Position numbers and translations under genes: made by a program. Below the pieces are notes generated by a model, which was not told the origin of the DNA, searched no databases, and was given only the letters and a program-made list of their open reading frames with translations. 64,000 bases of DNA from DATBGO01 sp963840095 (GTDB lineage: Bacteria; Actinomycetota; Actinomycetes; Streptosporangiales; Streptosporangiaceae), in contig CAWIXN010000002.1 of NCBI GenBank assembly GCA_963840095.1, positions 62,001 to 126,000 on the forward strand, written 5' to 3'. Positions 39,356 to 47,483 of this stretch are shown in pieces. Within the stretch, counting starts at the first letter, position 1; every line of letters starts with the position of its first letter.

Positions 39356-39697
39356 TCGGCCCGCCGATCCCGGCGCGCCGCGGGATAGTCGATTCGGCGA
39401 GCGGTGCACGTCGCCCTGCACTCGTCTGGGTGGCGCGCCGGGCTGGCGATGCCAACAGGGTCGCGGTCCCGGGACGCGGGTCGAACCAGGGGAGTCCCTG
39501 GTCTGTACCCTGGCCAGCGGCCCGGGCGGCCCCAGGCGCTGGGGTGCCCGGCGCTAAGGCCTGGCGCCAGAAGGAGCGCCCCCCTGCAGTCGCGCGGGTG
39601 AAGTCCGCTACCAGGGCGCGAACCGGGGATTTCCACGGGTGCGACGGATCGCGCAAAGCGCGACCTTTGATACCAACACCAACCTACGGAGGTCAGC
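39356..39697. other. Intergenic region behind ftsH with two hairpins
   Basis: 342 bases with no convincing gene. ATCCCG (39367-39372) and CGGGAT (39381-39386) form a short stem just behind the ftsH stop and may terminate it. TCGCGC-AAA-GCGCGA (39649-39663) is a perfect tight hairpin 35 bases before the VOC gene, in a position to act on its leader. Confidence 0.5.
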
Positions 39698-40375
39698 ATG
39701 AGCAGCACCGGAGTGAGCAGCAACGACGCTAGCGCGACCGCGAGCGTTAGGAACGTCGACATGAAGCTGGAGGTGGTCGTCATCCCCGTCTCGGATGTCG
39801 ACGGCGCGAAGGAGTTCTACGGAAGTCTCGGCTGGAGGCTCGACGCCGACGTCGCCGCCGGTGACGACTTCCGCCTGATCCAGTACACGCCGCCGGGCTC
39901 CGGGTGCTCGGTCCAATTCGGCACGAACCTCACGTCGGCCACGCCCGGTTCGGTTCAGAGCCTGTACCTGATCGTCTCCGACCTCGAGGCCGCGCGCGAT
40001 GAGCTCCTCGCCCGCGGTGTCAAGGTCGGCGAGGTATTCCACGAAGGCGCGCGAGGCGCTCGGTTCCATCCCGAGACCGACGGTCGCGTCAGCGGCCCTG
40101 CTCCCAATAGCAGCAGCTACGGCTCGTTCGCCTCGTTTAGCGATCCCGACGGCAACGGCTGGCTGTTCCAGGAGGTCACGACGCGGCTGCCCGGCCGTAT
40201 CGACTCGGCTGCGACGTCCTTCGCGTCGGCGAACGATCTGGCCAGCGCGCTGGTCCGCGCGAAGGCCGCCCACAGCAAGCACGAGGAACGCACCGGCGAG
40301 GCAGACCCGGACTGGCCCGACTGGTACGCCGAGTACATGGTGGCGGAGCAGGCGGGCGAGGAACTGCCCTCGTAA
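39698..40375 (+). CDS. VOC (glyoxalase/bleomycin-resistance fold) protein
   Basis: 225 aa; GGAGGT lies just before ATG 39698. A variable N-terminus is followed by a VOC module: MKLEVVVIPVSDVDGAKEFY, LGWRLDADVAAGDDFRLIQY, SLYLIVSDLEAARDELLARG and SFSDPDGNGWLFQEVTTRLP. A 50-residue C-terminal extension (LASALVRAKAAHSKHEERTG ... DWYAEYM) is found in a subset of actinobacterial members. The metal ligands are not complete by eye, so enzymatic activity is uncertain. It is followed at 39 bases by the muconolactone-isomerase-like gene, perhaps one transcript. Confidence 0.82.
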   Translation: MSSTGVSSNDASATASVRNVDMKLEVVVIPVSDVDGAKEFYGSLGWRLDADVAAGDDFRLIQYTPPGSGCSVQFGTNLTSATPGSVQSLYLIVSDLEAARDELLARGVKVGEVFHEGARGARFHPETDGRVSGPAPNSSSYGSFASFSDPDGNGWLFQEVTTRLPGRIDSAATSFASANDLASALVRAKAAHSKHEERTGEADPDWPDWYAEYMVAEQAGEELPS

Positions 40376-40414
40376 GCGCGAACGTCCCCCGAAAGGATCA
40401 GCGAGGTACTTGCC

Positions 40415-41047
40415 ATGGAGTATCTGGTCACCATGACCACCCAGGTCCCGGATGGGACGTCAGAAGAGGCAGTCGAAGATATCCGGGCCCGGGAGGCCGC
40501 GCGGTCTGGTGAGCTCGCGGCGCAGGGATACCTGCTCCGGCTCTGGCGTCCGCCGCTGCAGCCAGGCGAATGGCGCACGCTCGGGCTGTTCGCTGCCGCC
40601 GACGACGGCCAGCTGGAGAAGGTCCTCGCCTCGATGCCGCTGCGTGTGTGGCGCACCGATGAGGTCACGCCGCTTTCGCCGCACCCGAATGATCCGGCGC
40701 GGGTCGGCGATCCCGTATCACCAGCCAACCGGACCAGCGAGGGAACGGTGGAGTTTCTGACCGCTTTCGCCATCGCCGTCCCGGAGGGGACACCTGCTCA
40801 GACGGTCGAGGACACCGAGGCGCGCGAGGCGGAACGCGCGAGTGAACTGGCGGGGCAGGGGCACTTGCTCCGGCTCTGGATCCGGTCGGGGGGTCCGGGC
40901 CAGCAGGGCCCGCTGGGCCTGTGGCGAGCCCGGGACCCCGCCGAGATGCAGGCGATCTTGGAGTCGCTTCCCCTCTACGGTTGGATGACGGTGCAGACCA
41001 CGCCGCTCACCCCGCACCCGAACGACCCGGCAATCACGAGCAACTGA
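40415..41047 (+). CDS. Tandem muconolactone-isomerase-like protein
   Basis: 210 aa made of two copies of a 95-residue ferredoxin-like domain. Copy 1: MEYLVTMTTQVPDGTSEEAV, LAAQGYLLRLWRPPLQ, PLSPHPNDPA. Copy 2: VEFLTAFAIAVPEGTPAQTV, LAGQGHLLRLWIRSGG, PLTPHPNDPA. Each matches the muconolactone delta-isomerase fold, which normally occurs as a single-domain decamer, so this is an internal duplication or fusion. The shared PHPNDP end motif shows the copies are related. The reaction is unproven; the family acts in aromatic-ring degradation (beta-ketoadipate route), but no other genes of that route are here. Confidence 0.8.
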   Translation: MEYLVTMTTQVPDGTSEEAVEDIRAREAARSGELAAQGYLLRLWRPPLQPGEWRTLGLFAAADDGQLEKVLASMPLRVWRTDEVTPLSPHPNDPARVGDPVSPANRTSEGTVEFLTAFAIAVPEGTPAQTVEDTEAREAERASELAGQGHLLRLWIRSGGPGQQGPLGLWRARDPAEMQAILESLPLYGWMTVQTTPLTPHPNDPAITSN

Positions 41048-41294
41048 CGGCACCGTTCGGCCTCCACGCAGCCTGGGACGCAGGCGACCACTCGAGATTT
41101 CACCCGTACGAGGACGCCGACCGCAGCTGGAAGAACGGGATGAGTTAGCAGCCGCGGCCGCGCCCGGCTAGCCCGGGCAGGGCTGGCCGGTGTCGCGTGC
41201 GATGCTGGGGTTCACCGCGGCGGGATGCGGACGGCCGTGCTGATCAATTGCCGGCGGGCCGCCTCCGCTCGTCAGGCGAGGAAGGCTGGCTGAG

Positions 41295-42239
41295 ATGAGC
41301 AGTGTGAGCGGCGACATTGGTGTCCCCGGGCGGCCGGAGGTGCATGAGGTGTCCGCCGGAATCTATGCCTACGTCCAGCCCGACGGCACCTGGTGGATCA
41401 ACAACACCGGCTTCCTGGTCGGGCCGCAGGGAGTCGTCAGCATCGACTCCTGCTCCACCGAGCGCCGGACGCGCGCCTATCAGGACGCCATCGCCGAGGT
41501 GACGGGGGCGCCGGTGCGCACGGTGATCAACACGCATCATCACGGCGACCACACCTTCGGGAACTGCTTGTTCCCCGGCGCGGCGATCGTTGCTCACGAG
41601 CGCACGCGCGCCGAGGCCATCGCCTTCGGGCCGCCGCGGGACCTGGGGTTCTGGGACGGCCCCGACTGGGGTGATCTCGCTCTCGACCCTCCGTTCGTCA
41701 CCTTCACCGACGAGATAGCCGTGCACAGCGGCGATCTGCGGGCGCAAGTCCGGCACGTCGGCACCGCCGCGCATACGACAAACGACTCGATCATCTGGAT
41801 CCCCGAGCGCTCCGTCCTGTTCTGCGGAGACTTGATCTTCAATGGCGGGACGCCGTTTGTGCTCATGGGCTCGGTGTCAGGCACCATCGAGGTCTTGGAG
41901 CACGTCGTGCGGCCTCTCGGCGCGCAGACCATCGTGCCCGGTCACGGCCCTGTTTTCACCGGTTCAGGGCCCGTCGACGCCACGCTGGACTATCTCGGCT
42001 TCGTGCAAGATGTCGCTGCCCGGGGCCGCGACGCCGGATTGCCCCCGCTGCAGGCCGCCCGGGAGGCTGACCTGGGCCGGTTCGCGGGCTGGGCCGACAC
42101 CGAGCGGATCGCCGGCAACCTGCACCGCGCCTACGCCGAACTGGACGGCGCCCCGCCCGGCGCTGCCATCGACATCCTCGCCGCCCTGGCCGACATGGTC
42201 GCCTACAACGGCGGCGTCCCGCTCACCTGCCTGGCCTGA
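41295..42239 (+). CDS. Metallo-beta-lactamase-fold hydrolase
   Basis: 314 aa. The metal motif THHHGDHTFGN (HxHxDH, about residue 80) is followed by the expected later ligands: His in VGTAAHTTNDSIIWIP, Asp in VLFCGDLIFNGG and His in IVPGHGPVFTGSG. N-terminal GIYAYVQPDGTWWINNTGFL is the usual first sheet of this subgroup. The family hydrolyses thioesters, lactones or esters; the substrate here is unknown. The last codon is inside a 15-base repeat. It stands alone, 247 bases behind the isomerase-like gene. Confidence 0.88.
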   Translation: MSSVSGDIGVPGRPEVHEVSAGIYAYVQPDGTWWINNTGFLVGPQGVVSIDSCSTERRTRAYQDAIAEVTGAPVRTVINTHHHGDHTFGNCLFPGAAIVAHERTRAEAIAFGPPRDLGFWDGPDWGDLALDPPFVTFTDEIAVHSGDLRAQVRHVGTAAHTTNDSIIWIPERSVLFCGDLIFNGGTPFVLMGSVSGTIEVLEHVVRPLGAQTIVPGHGPVFTGSGPVDATLDYLGFVQDVAARGRDAGLPPLQAAREADLGRFAGWADTERIAGNLHRAYAELDGAPPGAAIDILAALADMVAYNGGVPLTCLA

Positions 42240-42258
42240 ACCTTGCCTGGCCTGAACC
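42228..42258. repeat. 15-bp near-tandem repeat over a stop codon
   Basis: TGCCTGGCCTGAACC occurs at 42228-42242 and 42244-42258. The first copy contains the TGA stop of the metallo-hydrolase gene. Confidence 0.8.
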
Positions 42259-42410
42259 CCTGCCCTGGCCTCTGTGCCTCGACATGACCTCAACAACTAC
42301 GACCTGAGCGCCCGCCTCGGCTACGGAGCGGGCACCGGAGTCGCTTTCTGGTTGCTGGTCAGGAGCCGGTAGCAGGCGGGCAGCCCGGGCGGTGCCTGGA
42401 AGGAGACGTC

Positions 42411-42719
42411 ATGGCACAGCTTCCCCACCTCAACAGGACAGAGGTCGCGGTAGCCATCCTGGATTGCGGCGTCCTGATCGCATGCCTGCTCACCTACTGG
42501 CTCGTGACTAACCTGCTGGCCCGGCTGCCGGACGCCTGGCAGCAGCCCATCCTCCGGCTCGCTGACACGGTCGTCGGCGTCGTGGTCGGAGTCGCTGCAG
42601 CCTGGGTCGGCCTGCGCGTGCTCCGCCCGAGAATCCAGCAGGCTCGACAACCCGGCCAGGAACCGGCTCGCCCGCAAGCTCGCGGGCTCCAGCTGACGCA
42701 GAACGAAACGGAGCCATAG
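42411..42719 (+). CDS. Small two-helix membrane protein
   Basis: 102 aa. AAGGAGACGTC immediately precedes ATG 42411, an excellent ribosome site. Two hydrophobic segments are visible: VAVAILDCGVLIACLLTYWL (about residues 12-31) and TVVGVVVGVAAAWVGLRV (about 53-70). A Gln/Arg/Pro-rich hydrophilic tail follows. No family is recognised. It ends 70 bases before a strong hairpin, so it is probably a single-gene transcript. Confidence 0.75.
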   Translation: MAQLPHLNRTEVAVAILDCGVLIACLLTYWLVTNLLARLPDAWQQPILRLADTVVGVVVGVAAAWVGLRVLRPRIQQARQPGQEPARPQARGLQLTQNETEP

Positions 42720-42789
42720 AAGTCCGTCCAGACGCGCCGGACGCGCCAAAACGCTGAGCTGCCGCAGCCGCGGCGTCTGCCTCGGGTGA

Positions 42790-42814
42790 CCCCCGTGGAT
42801 AGAGTCCACGGGGG
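42790..42814 (+). terminator. 10-bp perfect-stem terminator
   Basis: CCCCCGTGGA (42790-42799) pairs exactly with TCCACGGGGG (42805-42814) around TAGAG, 70 bases after the small membrane protein gene. It is strong enough to end its transcript, though no T-run follows. Confidence 0.75.
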
Positions 42815-43099
42815 CCGCCCGGCAGCGGCTTACGCCGCTTAGCGCCGACCGGCTTCGGTCAGCGGGCCAAGGACGTCCCCCCTTGCCGCCCTCGTCAACT
42901 GGAATGCTGCCGGCGTGAGGCAAGCTGCCCGCCACCAGCATCCGCTGAGGTCAGTTATATCTGGAAACTCAGAATTAAATTAGTGATGTAATGACTATCG
43001 GGTAAATTCTCGCATGATCGCGATTCGCTCATGCAAAAACTTGCACGCGGCTGCTTCCGGCCTGGGCCTCGGTCGGCCTCGCGCGCTGCCGCGGGCAGC
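42815..43099. other. Gene-free stretch turning AT-rich
   Basis: No gene is seen. It begins GC-rich with small dyads, then from about 42940 to 43030 is distinctly AT-rich (for example TTATATCTGG and GAATTAAATTAG) before the leftward regulator. It may mark the edge of acquired DNA. Confidence 0.45.
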
Positions 43100-43861
43100 T
43101 CAGGCTACGAGCGTCGCCGTGACCCGGGTGGCAACGTCGTCATAGCCATTGCGGCGGCACCAGCTCAGAATGTATCGCGCATGCTCACCACACCATCGGT
43201 AAACGACTTCGGGTGTCATCTTAAGGTCACCGCTGTGCTCGCAGCGATCTTTAATAAGGGGACCGAGGTAGTCGACGAGCTTCGCGGCAGTGTCGTACCC
43301 GACGTGTGCGGTACTGGCGAGCGTCTCGTGGTTGACTGCCCGACCTGAGGCGATCGCCCCGGCCAGGCGCGCTGCGGTTACCCCTTTCCCCTTCCCGAAA
43401 TAGGAATGGATCCGCGGAATACCTGGCGGGCTACTTCCGGGAGGAAAGTGAGGGATCGTTAGATTGCCGCCGCGAACCGCGATGTCGATGGCAGCTACCA
43501 GCGGACCCGGTCCGGTGGCCTTTCGGTAGATACCTACCACTTCGGGCTGTTCGACAGCCTCGTCCAGATGATCGCGTTCAAGTCCGTGGCCCTGCGCGGC
43601 GAAAATGACGGGTGCCTGCCTGCGCGCGCTCCGAAGGGTGTTCAGCACGTCAAGCCCGTCGAAGGAGTACTCGATGGCGTAGTCGTTCCAGGTGAGATCG
43701 GCCACCACTACGTCAAACCTCAAGCGATCACTGACCGCGCGCTCGACCGCGGTCTTGTCCTCGGCGATCCGCACTGTAGCGTTCCTCAGCGACTGCAGCA
43801 GAAGCGGTTCAATGATCTTCCCCAGTGCGGCAGCGACCAGAATGCGCGGTCCATCCTGCAT
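43100..43861 (-). CDS. Atypical response-regulator-like protein
   Basis: 253 aa. The N-terminal 125 residues resemble a receiver domain: PRILVAAALGKIIEPLLLQS, then the phospho-acceptor-like strand FDVVVADLTWNDY, LDVLNTLRSARRQAPVIFAA and VVGIYRKATGPGPLVAAID (the conserved Lys). The first acidic pair (usually DD) is missing. The C-terminal half (VTAARLAGAIASGRAVNHET, VGYDTAAKLVDYL) has helix-turn-helix character but I cannot assign a family. Base composition is less GC-rich than in neighbours. No kinase gene is adjacent, so it is an orphan. Confidence 0.65.
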   Translation of the reverse strand: MQDGPRILVAAALGKIIEPLLLQSLRNATVRIAEDKTAVERAVSDRLRFDVVVADLTWNDYAIEYSFDGLDVLNTLRSARRQAPVIFAAQGHGLERDHLDEAVEQPEVVGIYRKATGPGPLVAAIDIAVRGGNLTIPHFPPGSSPPGIPRIHSYFGKGKGVTAARLAGAIASGRAVNHETLASTAHVGYDTAAKLVDYLGPLIKDRCEHSGDLKMTPEVVYRWCGEHARYILSWCRRNGYDDVATRVTATLVA

Positions 43862-44143
43862 TGATCTGCCCCCAACTGGTCATCAAGGCCATCACATGAC
43901 ACCACTGGCAGTGCGCAGAGCCCGCGGTCGCTGACCTTCGCCGGTGTGCTGAGCGCTATTCGCGCCGGTATGCTCGACCCGCGCCGATGGCAAAACTATA
44001 TATGAGCCTGCGCCGTTACCCATTGTGAGCAATGCTTGAAACCTGTGGATGGGCCGGGGAGGGGCGTACCTTCCCGCGGACCGAGTAGCAGTGAGACACC
44101 AAGCCAGGACCGCTTGACATGGGCCTTCCGGTTGAGTGCACGG

Positions 44144-44503
44144 TCACAGCGGGGCGCAGCCGATCAAGGCACCGATCGCCGCCAGGGCCTGCGGACGGGC
44201 CTTGTAGTACACCCACACGCCGCGCTTCTCCCGGTCCACCAGGCCGGCCTCGTGCAGCACCTTCATGTGATGGCTGATCGTCGGCTGCGACAGGTCGAAC
44301 GCGTCGTTGAGGTCGCAGACGCACGCTTCGCCGCCCTTGTGCGAGGCGACCAGGGACATCAGCCGGAGCCGCACCGGGTCGGCCAGGGCCTTCATTAGCG
44401 GAGCTACCTGCTCGGCCTGCTCCATCGTCAGCGGCTGAGCGGACAGCGGGGAGCAGTACGCCGCCGACTCCGCGGGAGTCAGCAGCGTCAGAGAATTCGA
44501 CAT
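44144..44503 (-). CDS. arsR: ArsR-family arsenic-responsive repressor
   Basis: 119 aa from ATG 44503; the frame is open 19 codons further up but those overlap the operator region. The winged-helix HTH is DLSQPTISHHMKVLHEAGLV with the beta-hairpin REKRGVWVYYKA. Cys residues lie in YCSPLS near the N-terminus, GGEACVCDLND (CVC, at the start of the recognition region) and CAPL at the end. The CVC pair is the classic As(III)/Sb(III) binding site. It is divergent from arsI and is the evident repressor of the arsenic operon and of itself. Confidence 0.92.
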   Translation of the reverse strand: MSNSLTLLTPAESAAYCSPLSAQPLTMEQAEQVAPLMKALADPVRLRLMSLVASHKGGEACVCDLNDAFDLSQPTISHHMKVLHEAGLVDREKRGVWVYYKARPQALAAIGALIGCAPL

Positions 44504-44596
44504 GCGCCTATATTGACAGCTATCGATGTCCCGTGGCAAGCTGGGGGCCGGTCTAGACATAGACAGGCTTCAATGTGTAGCTATCGGGAGGTAGCC
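44504..44596. promoter_or_regulatory. Divergent ars control region
   Basis: 93 bases between arsR and arsI. It contains TATTGACAGCTATCGATG (44511-44528) and ACATAGACAGGCTTCAATGT (44568-44587). Both hold short imperfect dyads built on TTGA/ACAT-like half sites, and CTATCG occurs twice. These are good ArsR operator candidates, one near each promoter. The arsI ribosome site is GGGAGGT at 44587-44593. Confidence 0.55.
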
Positions 44597-45100
44597 GTGG
44601 CCCGCGTCCAGCTCGCCATCAACGTCGACAACCTCGACGAGTCGATCGCGTTCTACTCCAAGCTGTTTGGCACCGAGCCGGCCAAGCTGAAGCCCGGCTA
44701 CGCCAACTTCGCTATCAGCGAGCCGCCACTGAAGCTCATTCTCATGGAGAATCCCGGTCAGGGCGGCAGCCTCAACCACCTGGGCGTCGAAGTCGCGGAC
44801 ACCGACACCGTCGACGCGGAGCAGACCCGCCTGGCCGGAGCCGGCCTCGCCTCGATCGACGAGCGCGACACCACCTGCTGCTATGCCAAGCAGGACAAGT
44901 TCTGGGTCACCGGTGCTCCCAACGGCGAGCGCTGGGAGATCTACACCGTCAAGCAAGACAGCCCGACCTTCTGGGGCGCCGATGGCGGCCAGGGCTGGGA
45001 CGCGGCCGAGGGCCAGCTGACCATGGTCCGCGAGCAGGGGGCAACACAGTGCTGCGGCACTGACGCCGCCAGCACCCAGTCCGGCGTCTGCTGCCGCTGA
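44597..45100 (+). CDS. arsI: ArsI/CadI-type VOC protein (organoarsenical lyase family)
   Basis: 167 aa from GTG 44597 (GGGAGGT upstream). The VOC fold VARVQLAINVDNLDESIAFY has the metal His replaced as in the family's own pattern. GGSLNHLGVEVADTDTVD carries one metal ligand, and the adjacent Cys pair in RDTTCCYAKQDKFWV is the As(III)-binding site of ArsI C-As lyases. GERWEIYTVK ends the core. The tail is Cys-rich (QCCG, GVCCR), also typical. The enzyme breaks the carbon-arsenic bond of trivalent methyl- or aryl-arsenicals. It is first in the operon, 14 bases before the aquaporin gene. Confidence 0.9.
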   Translation: MARVQLAINVDNLDESIAFYSKLFGTEPAKLKPGYANFAISEPPLKLILMENPGQGGSLNHLGVEVADTDTVDAEQTRLAGAGLASIDERDTTCCYAKQDKFWVTGAPNGERWEIYTVKQDSPTFWGADGGQGWDAAEGQLTMVREQGATQCCGTDAASTQSGVCCR

Positions 45101-45114
45101 CCAGGCGCTGATTC

Positions 45115-45800
45115 GTGACCGACGTAGCGCTGGGGCGGCACGTGCTGGCAGAAATGCTGGGCAGCGCGTTCCTGGCAGCCGTGGTGATCGGCGCCGGGAT
45201 CGCCGCGCAGCGCCTGTCTCCGGGTAACGCCGGGCTAGAGCTGCTGGAAGACGCCGCCGCCACGGCAGCCGGGCTCTACGCCATCATCCTGATGTTCGGC
45301 CCGGTCTCCGGCGGTCACTTCAACCCCGTCGTCTCGTTTTCGGCGGTGCCATCGTCGCGAACCTGATGTTCGCCCAGGCGGCCGTCAGCATCTCGGTCAA
45401 GCACCGGGCCAGCCCGGCGCACTTCCTGTCCGAGATCATTGCCACCCTCGGACTCGTCCTGGTCATCTTCGCCCTGGCCCGCTCAGGCCGCAGCCGGACC
45501 GCCCCGGCGGCGGTCGGCGCCTACATCGGCGCCGCGTACTTCTTCACCTCCTCCACCAGCTTCGCCAACCCCGCCATCACCATCGGCCGGATGGCCTCCG
45601 ACACCTTCGCCGGCATCGCGCCCGCATCCGCGCCGGTGTTCATCGGCGCCCAGATCGCCGGCGGCGCGCTCGCCGTCGCCGTGATCAGAGCCCTGTATCC
45701 CGGCATCACTCCCGCCGAAGCCGCCGAGGTCACCGTTCCCCGCGAGTTCGACCAGATCGCTAGCCAGCCATCCCGAACCAGCTCGCGGCCCGGATCGTGA
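45115..45800 (+). pseudogene. Aquaporin (MIP) of the ars operon, broken by internal deletion
   Basis: From GTG 45115 the first frame reads VLAEMLGSAFLAAVVIGAGI, AAGLYAIILMFGPVSGG and the first NPx box HFNPVVSF, then shifts out of frame into SAVPSSRT and a stop at 45366. The other frame resumes at about 45340 with GGAIVANLMFAQ and runs to 45800 with TSSTSFANPAITIGRMASDT (second NPA box). About 30-45 residues between the boxes, including a membrane helix, are missing and the frames differ. In ars operons such channels pass As(III) out after reduction of arsenate, so loss would weaken that step. The second half overlaps the arsC start region (GTGA), so translation may still be coupled. Confidence 0.82.
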
Positions 45801-45814
45801 AAGGCAACAAGAGC

Positions 45815-46234
45815 ATGACTGACCCCCCCGAGGTGCTGTTCGTCTGCACGCACAACGCCGGCCGGTCCCAGATGGCCGCGGCCCTCCTCGACCGCGAAGC
45901 CGCCGGCCGGGTCCGAGTCAGCTCCGCCGGATCACAGCCCGCCAGCCAGCTCAACCCCGCCGTCGTGCAGGCCATGGCGGAGGTCGGCCTGGACATCTCC
46001 CGCGAGATCCCCAAACGGGTGACCACCGATCAGGTGCAGGCCGCCGAGATCGTGATCACCATGGGCTGCGGCGACGCCTGCCCCGTCTACCCGGGCCGGC
46101 GCTACCTCAACTGGGACCTGCCCGACCCGGCCGGACTCGAGCTGGCCGCTGTCCGGCCCATCCGCGACGAGATCCAGAAGCGGGTCACCGCTCTTGTGAG
46201 TGAGCTGACCCGGCACCCGGCCGGCGGGGCCTAG
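45815..46234 (+). CDS. arsC: Arsenate reductase, low-Mr phosphatase family
   Basis: 139 aa from ATG 45815; a GTG at 45797 overlapping the aquaporin stop is an alternative. The nucleophile P-loop VLFVCTHNAGRSQMAAALL (CX5R, about residues 9-18) is at the N-terminus. VITMGCGDACPVYPGRRYLN supplies the pair of resolving Cys (GCGDACP) of thioredoxin- or mycothiol-linked ArsC, and DLPDPAGLELAAVRPIRDEI the general-acid Asp. It reduces arsenate to arsenite. No Acr3/ArsB efflux gene is in the window, so arsenite removal would depend on the broken channel or on genes elsewhere. Confidence 0.92.
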   Translation: MTDPPEVLFVCTHNAGRSQMAAALLDREAAGRVRVSSAGSQPASQLNPAVVQAMAEVGLDISREIPKRVTTDQVQAAEIVITMGCGDACPVYPGRRYLNWDLPDPAGLELAAVRPIRDEIQKRVTALVSELTRHPAGGA

Positions 46235-46277
46235 CTCCCCAGGTCCCGCCTCTCCTGCCGCCGGACGTGGTCGCTCG

Positions 46278-46799
46278 TCAGTGACCGACAGTCTCCTGCC
46301 GGCGCGGGAGCTTCCAGCCTGGCCGGACGAAGTGGCAGGTGTAGCCGCTCGGGTAGTGCTCGAGGTAATCCTGGTGCTCAGGCTCCGCTTCCCAGAACGG
46401 CCCGGCTGGCGCCACCTCGGTGACCACCTTTCCGGGCCACAGGCCGGAGGCGTCGACATCGGCGATCGTGTCGTGCGCGACGCGCTTCTGCTCGTCATTC
46501 AGGTAGAAGATGGCCGACCGGTAGCTGAGGCCGATGTCATTCCCCTGGCGGTTCTTGGTTGTCGGGTCGTGTACCTGGAAGAAGAATTCCAGGAGGTCGC
46601 GGTAGGAGATATGCTTCGGGTCGAAGACGATCTCGATCGCCTCAGCGTGGGACCCGTGATTCCAGTACGTCGCATTGGGGGTATCCCCGCCCGTATAGCC
46701 AACCCTGGTGGTCAGCACGCCCGGGAGGCGACGAATAAGGTCCTGCATTCCCCAGAAGCATCCGCCGGCCAGAATCGCCTTCTCGGTGGTCTCGCTCAT
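46278..46799 (-). CDS. msrA: Peptide methionine sulfoxide reductase MsrA
   Basis: 173 aa. The catalytic motif is AILAGGCFWGMQDLIRRLPG (Cys at about residue 14). VGYTGGDTPNATYWNHGSHA and RSAIFYLNDEQKRVA are family blocks, and EHYPSGYTCHFVRPGW carries a second Cys for recycling. It repairs S-form methionine sulfoxide in proteins. Its ATG overlaps the stop of the DUF2007-like gene (ATGA) and it faces arsC across 43 bases. Confidence 0.95.
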   Translation of the reverse strand: MSETTEKAILAGGCFWGMQDLIRRLPGVLTTRVGYTGGDTPNATYWNHGSHAEAIEIVFDPKHISYRDLLEFFFQVHDPTTKNRQGNDIGLSYRSAIFYLNDEQKRVAHDTIADVDASGLWPGKVVTEVAPAGPFWEAEPEHQDYLEHYPSGYTCHFVRPGWKLPRRQETVGH

Positions 46800-47059
46800 G
46801 GCTGCACCTCACTGCTCGATGGATTGTCACGGACGGCGGCCAGGAGCCGCCGGGCCGCGGCTGCGTCAGCCAGGGCAACCAGCACGCGGACACCCTGGGC
46901 CTGCAGTTGCGGCTCCAGTCCTCCGGCATCGTCTGCCGACACCGCTGCCCTCAAGTCGTTATTTCGCAACATGCCCACGATCAGTTCCGCCTCTGTGCGG
47001 CTGGCCACGATGGCTACGGGCACGGTTGTTCCGTCTGGTGTTCCGTCTGTCAATTGCAT
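46796..47059 (-). CDS. DUF2007-like putative signal-transducing protein
   Basis: 87 aa. VPVAIVASRTEAELIVGMLR, NNDLRAAVSADDAGGLEPQL and GVRVLVALADAAAARRLLAA fit the small alpha/beta DUF2007 family, whose function is unproven. It is co-translated with msrA through an ATGA overlap and follows the redoxin fragment, with which it overlaps by about ten bases. Confidence 0.7.
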   Translation of the reverse strand: MQLTDGTPDGTTVPVAIVASRTEAELIVGMLRNNDLRAAVSADDAGGLEPQLQAQGVRVLVALADAAAARRLLAAVRDNPSSSEVQP

Positions 47060-47289
47060 GGAGTCTCCTGCGGCCTCGGCCAGCAGTCCATGGCTGCCCG
47101 GCGGACGTTGTCGATGTTTTCGGCGGATTCAAACTCCGGCGTGTGCACGCCGACTATGACCAGTCCCTGGGCGGTGTATTTCTCGTCCCACGCGCGGAGG
47201 TAGGGGAGTGTGCGCAGCCAGTTGATGCAAGTATAGGACCAGAAGTCGACCAGGACTACGTTCGGGACGGCGCCGTCATGGAAGCTCAC
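47050..47289 (-). pseudogene. Thioredoxin-like (TlpA/DipZ C-domain) fragment
   Basis: The frame reads NVVLVDFWSYTCINWLRTLP, YLRAWDEKYTAQGLVIVGVH and TPEFESAENIDNVRRAAMD, a close match to the redoxin domain with a YTCINW active site. It then ends abruptly at CWPRPQETPCN. Normal proteins continue for 150 residues or more and have about 35 residues in front. Both ends are therefore lost. The start used here (47289) is simply the first available. Confidence 0.7.
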
Positions 47290-47340
47290 TCCTCGGGATG
47301 TCAGCGGCAGTTGTCAGTGCTGCCGGGCTTGGTACTGACA

Positions 47341-47410
47341 TCAGGCTCGCGCTCCGGGCGGGCTCGTCGCGCCCGTGGAAGACCCTGGCATGTGCCCTGG
47401 TCTGCGCATC
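47341..47410. repeat. Dispersed inverted repeat, copy 1
   Basis: Read on the minus strand this segment contains GACCAGGGCAC, GCCAGGGTCTTCCACGGGCG and CGCCCGGAGCGCGA in order. It closely matches the plus strand at about 52011-52075. It lies in a 194-base gap between the redoxin fragment and the amidase gene. Confidence 0.7.
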
Positions 47411-47483
47411 CGGCCGACCAAGTGCTGGGGCACTGGGGATAAGGATTGAAACGAGACCGCGCGCCGGACGGCTGTCCGTGGGG

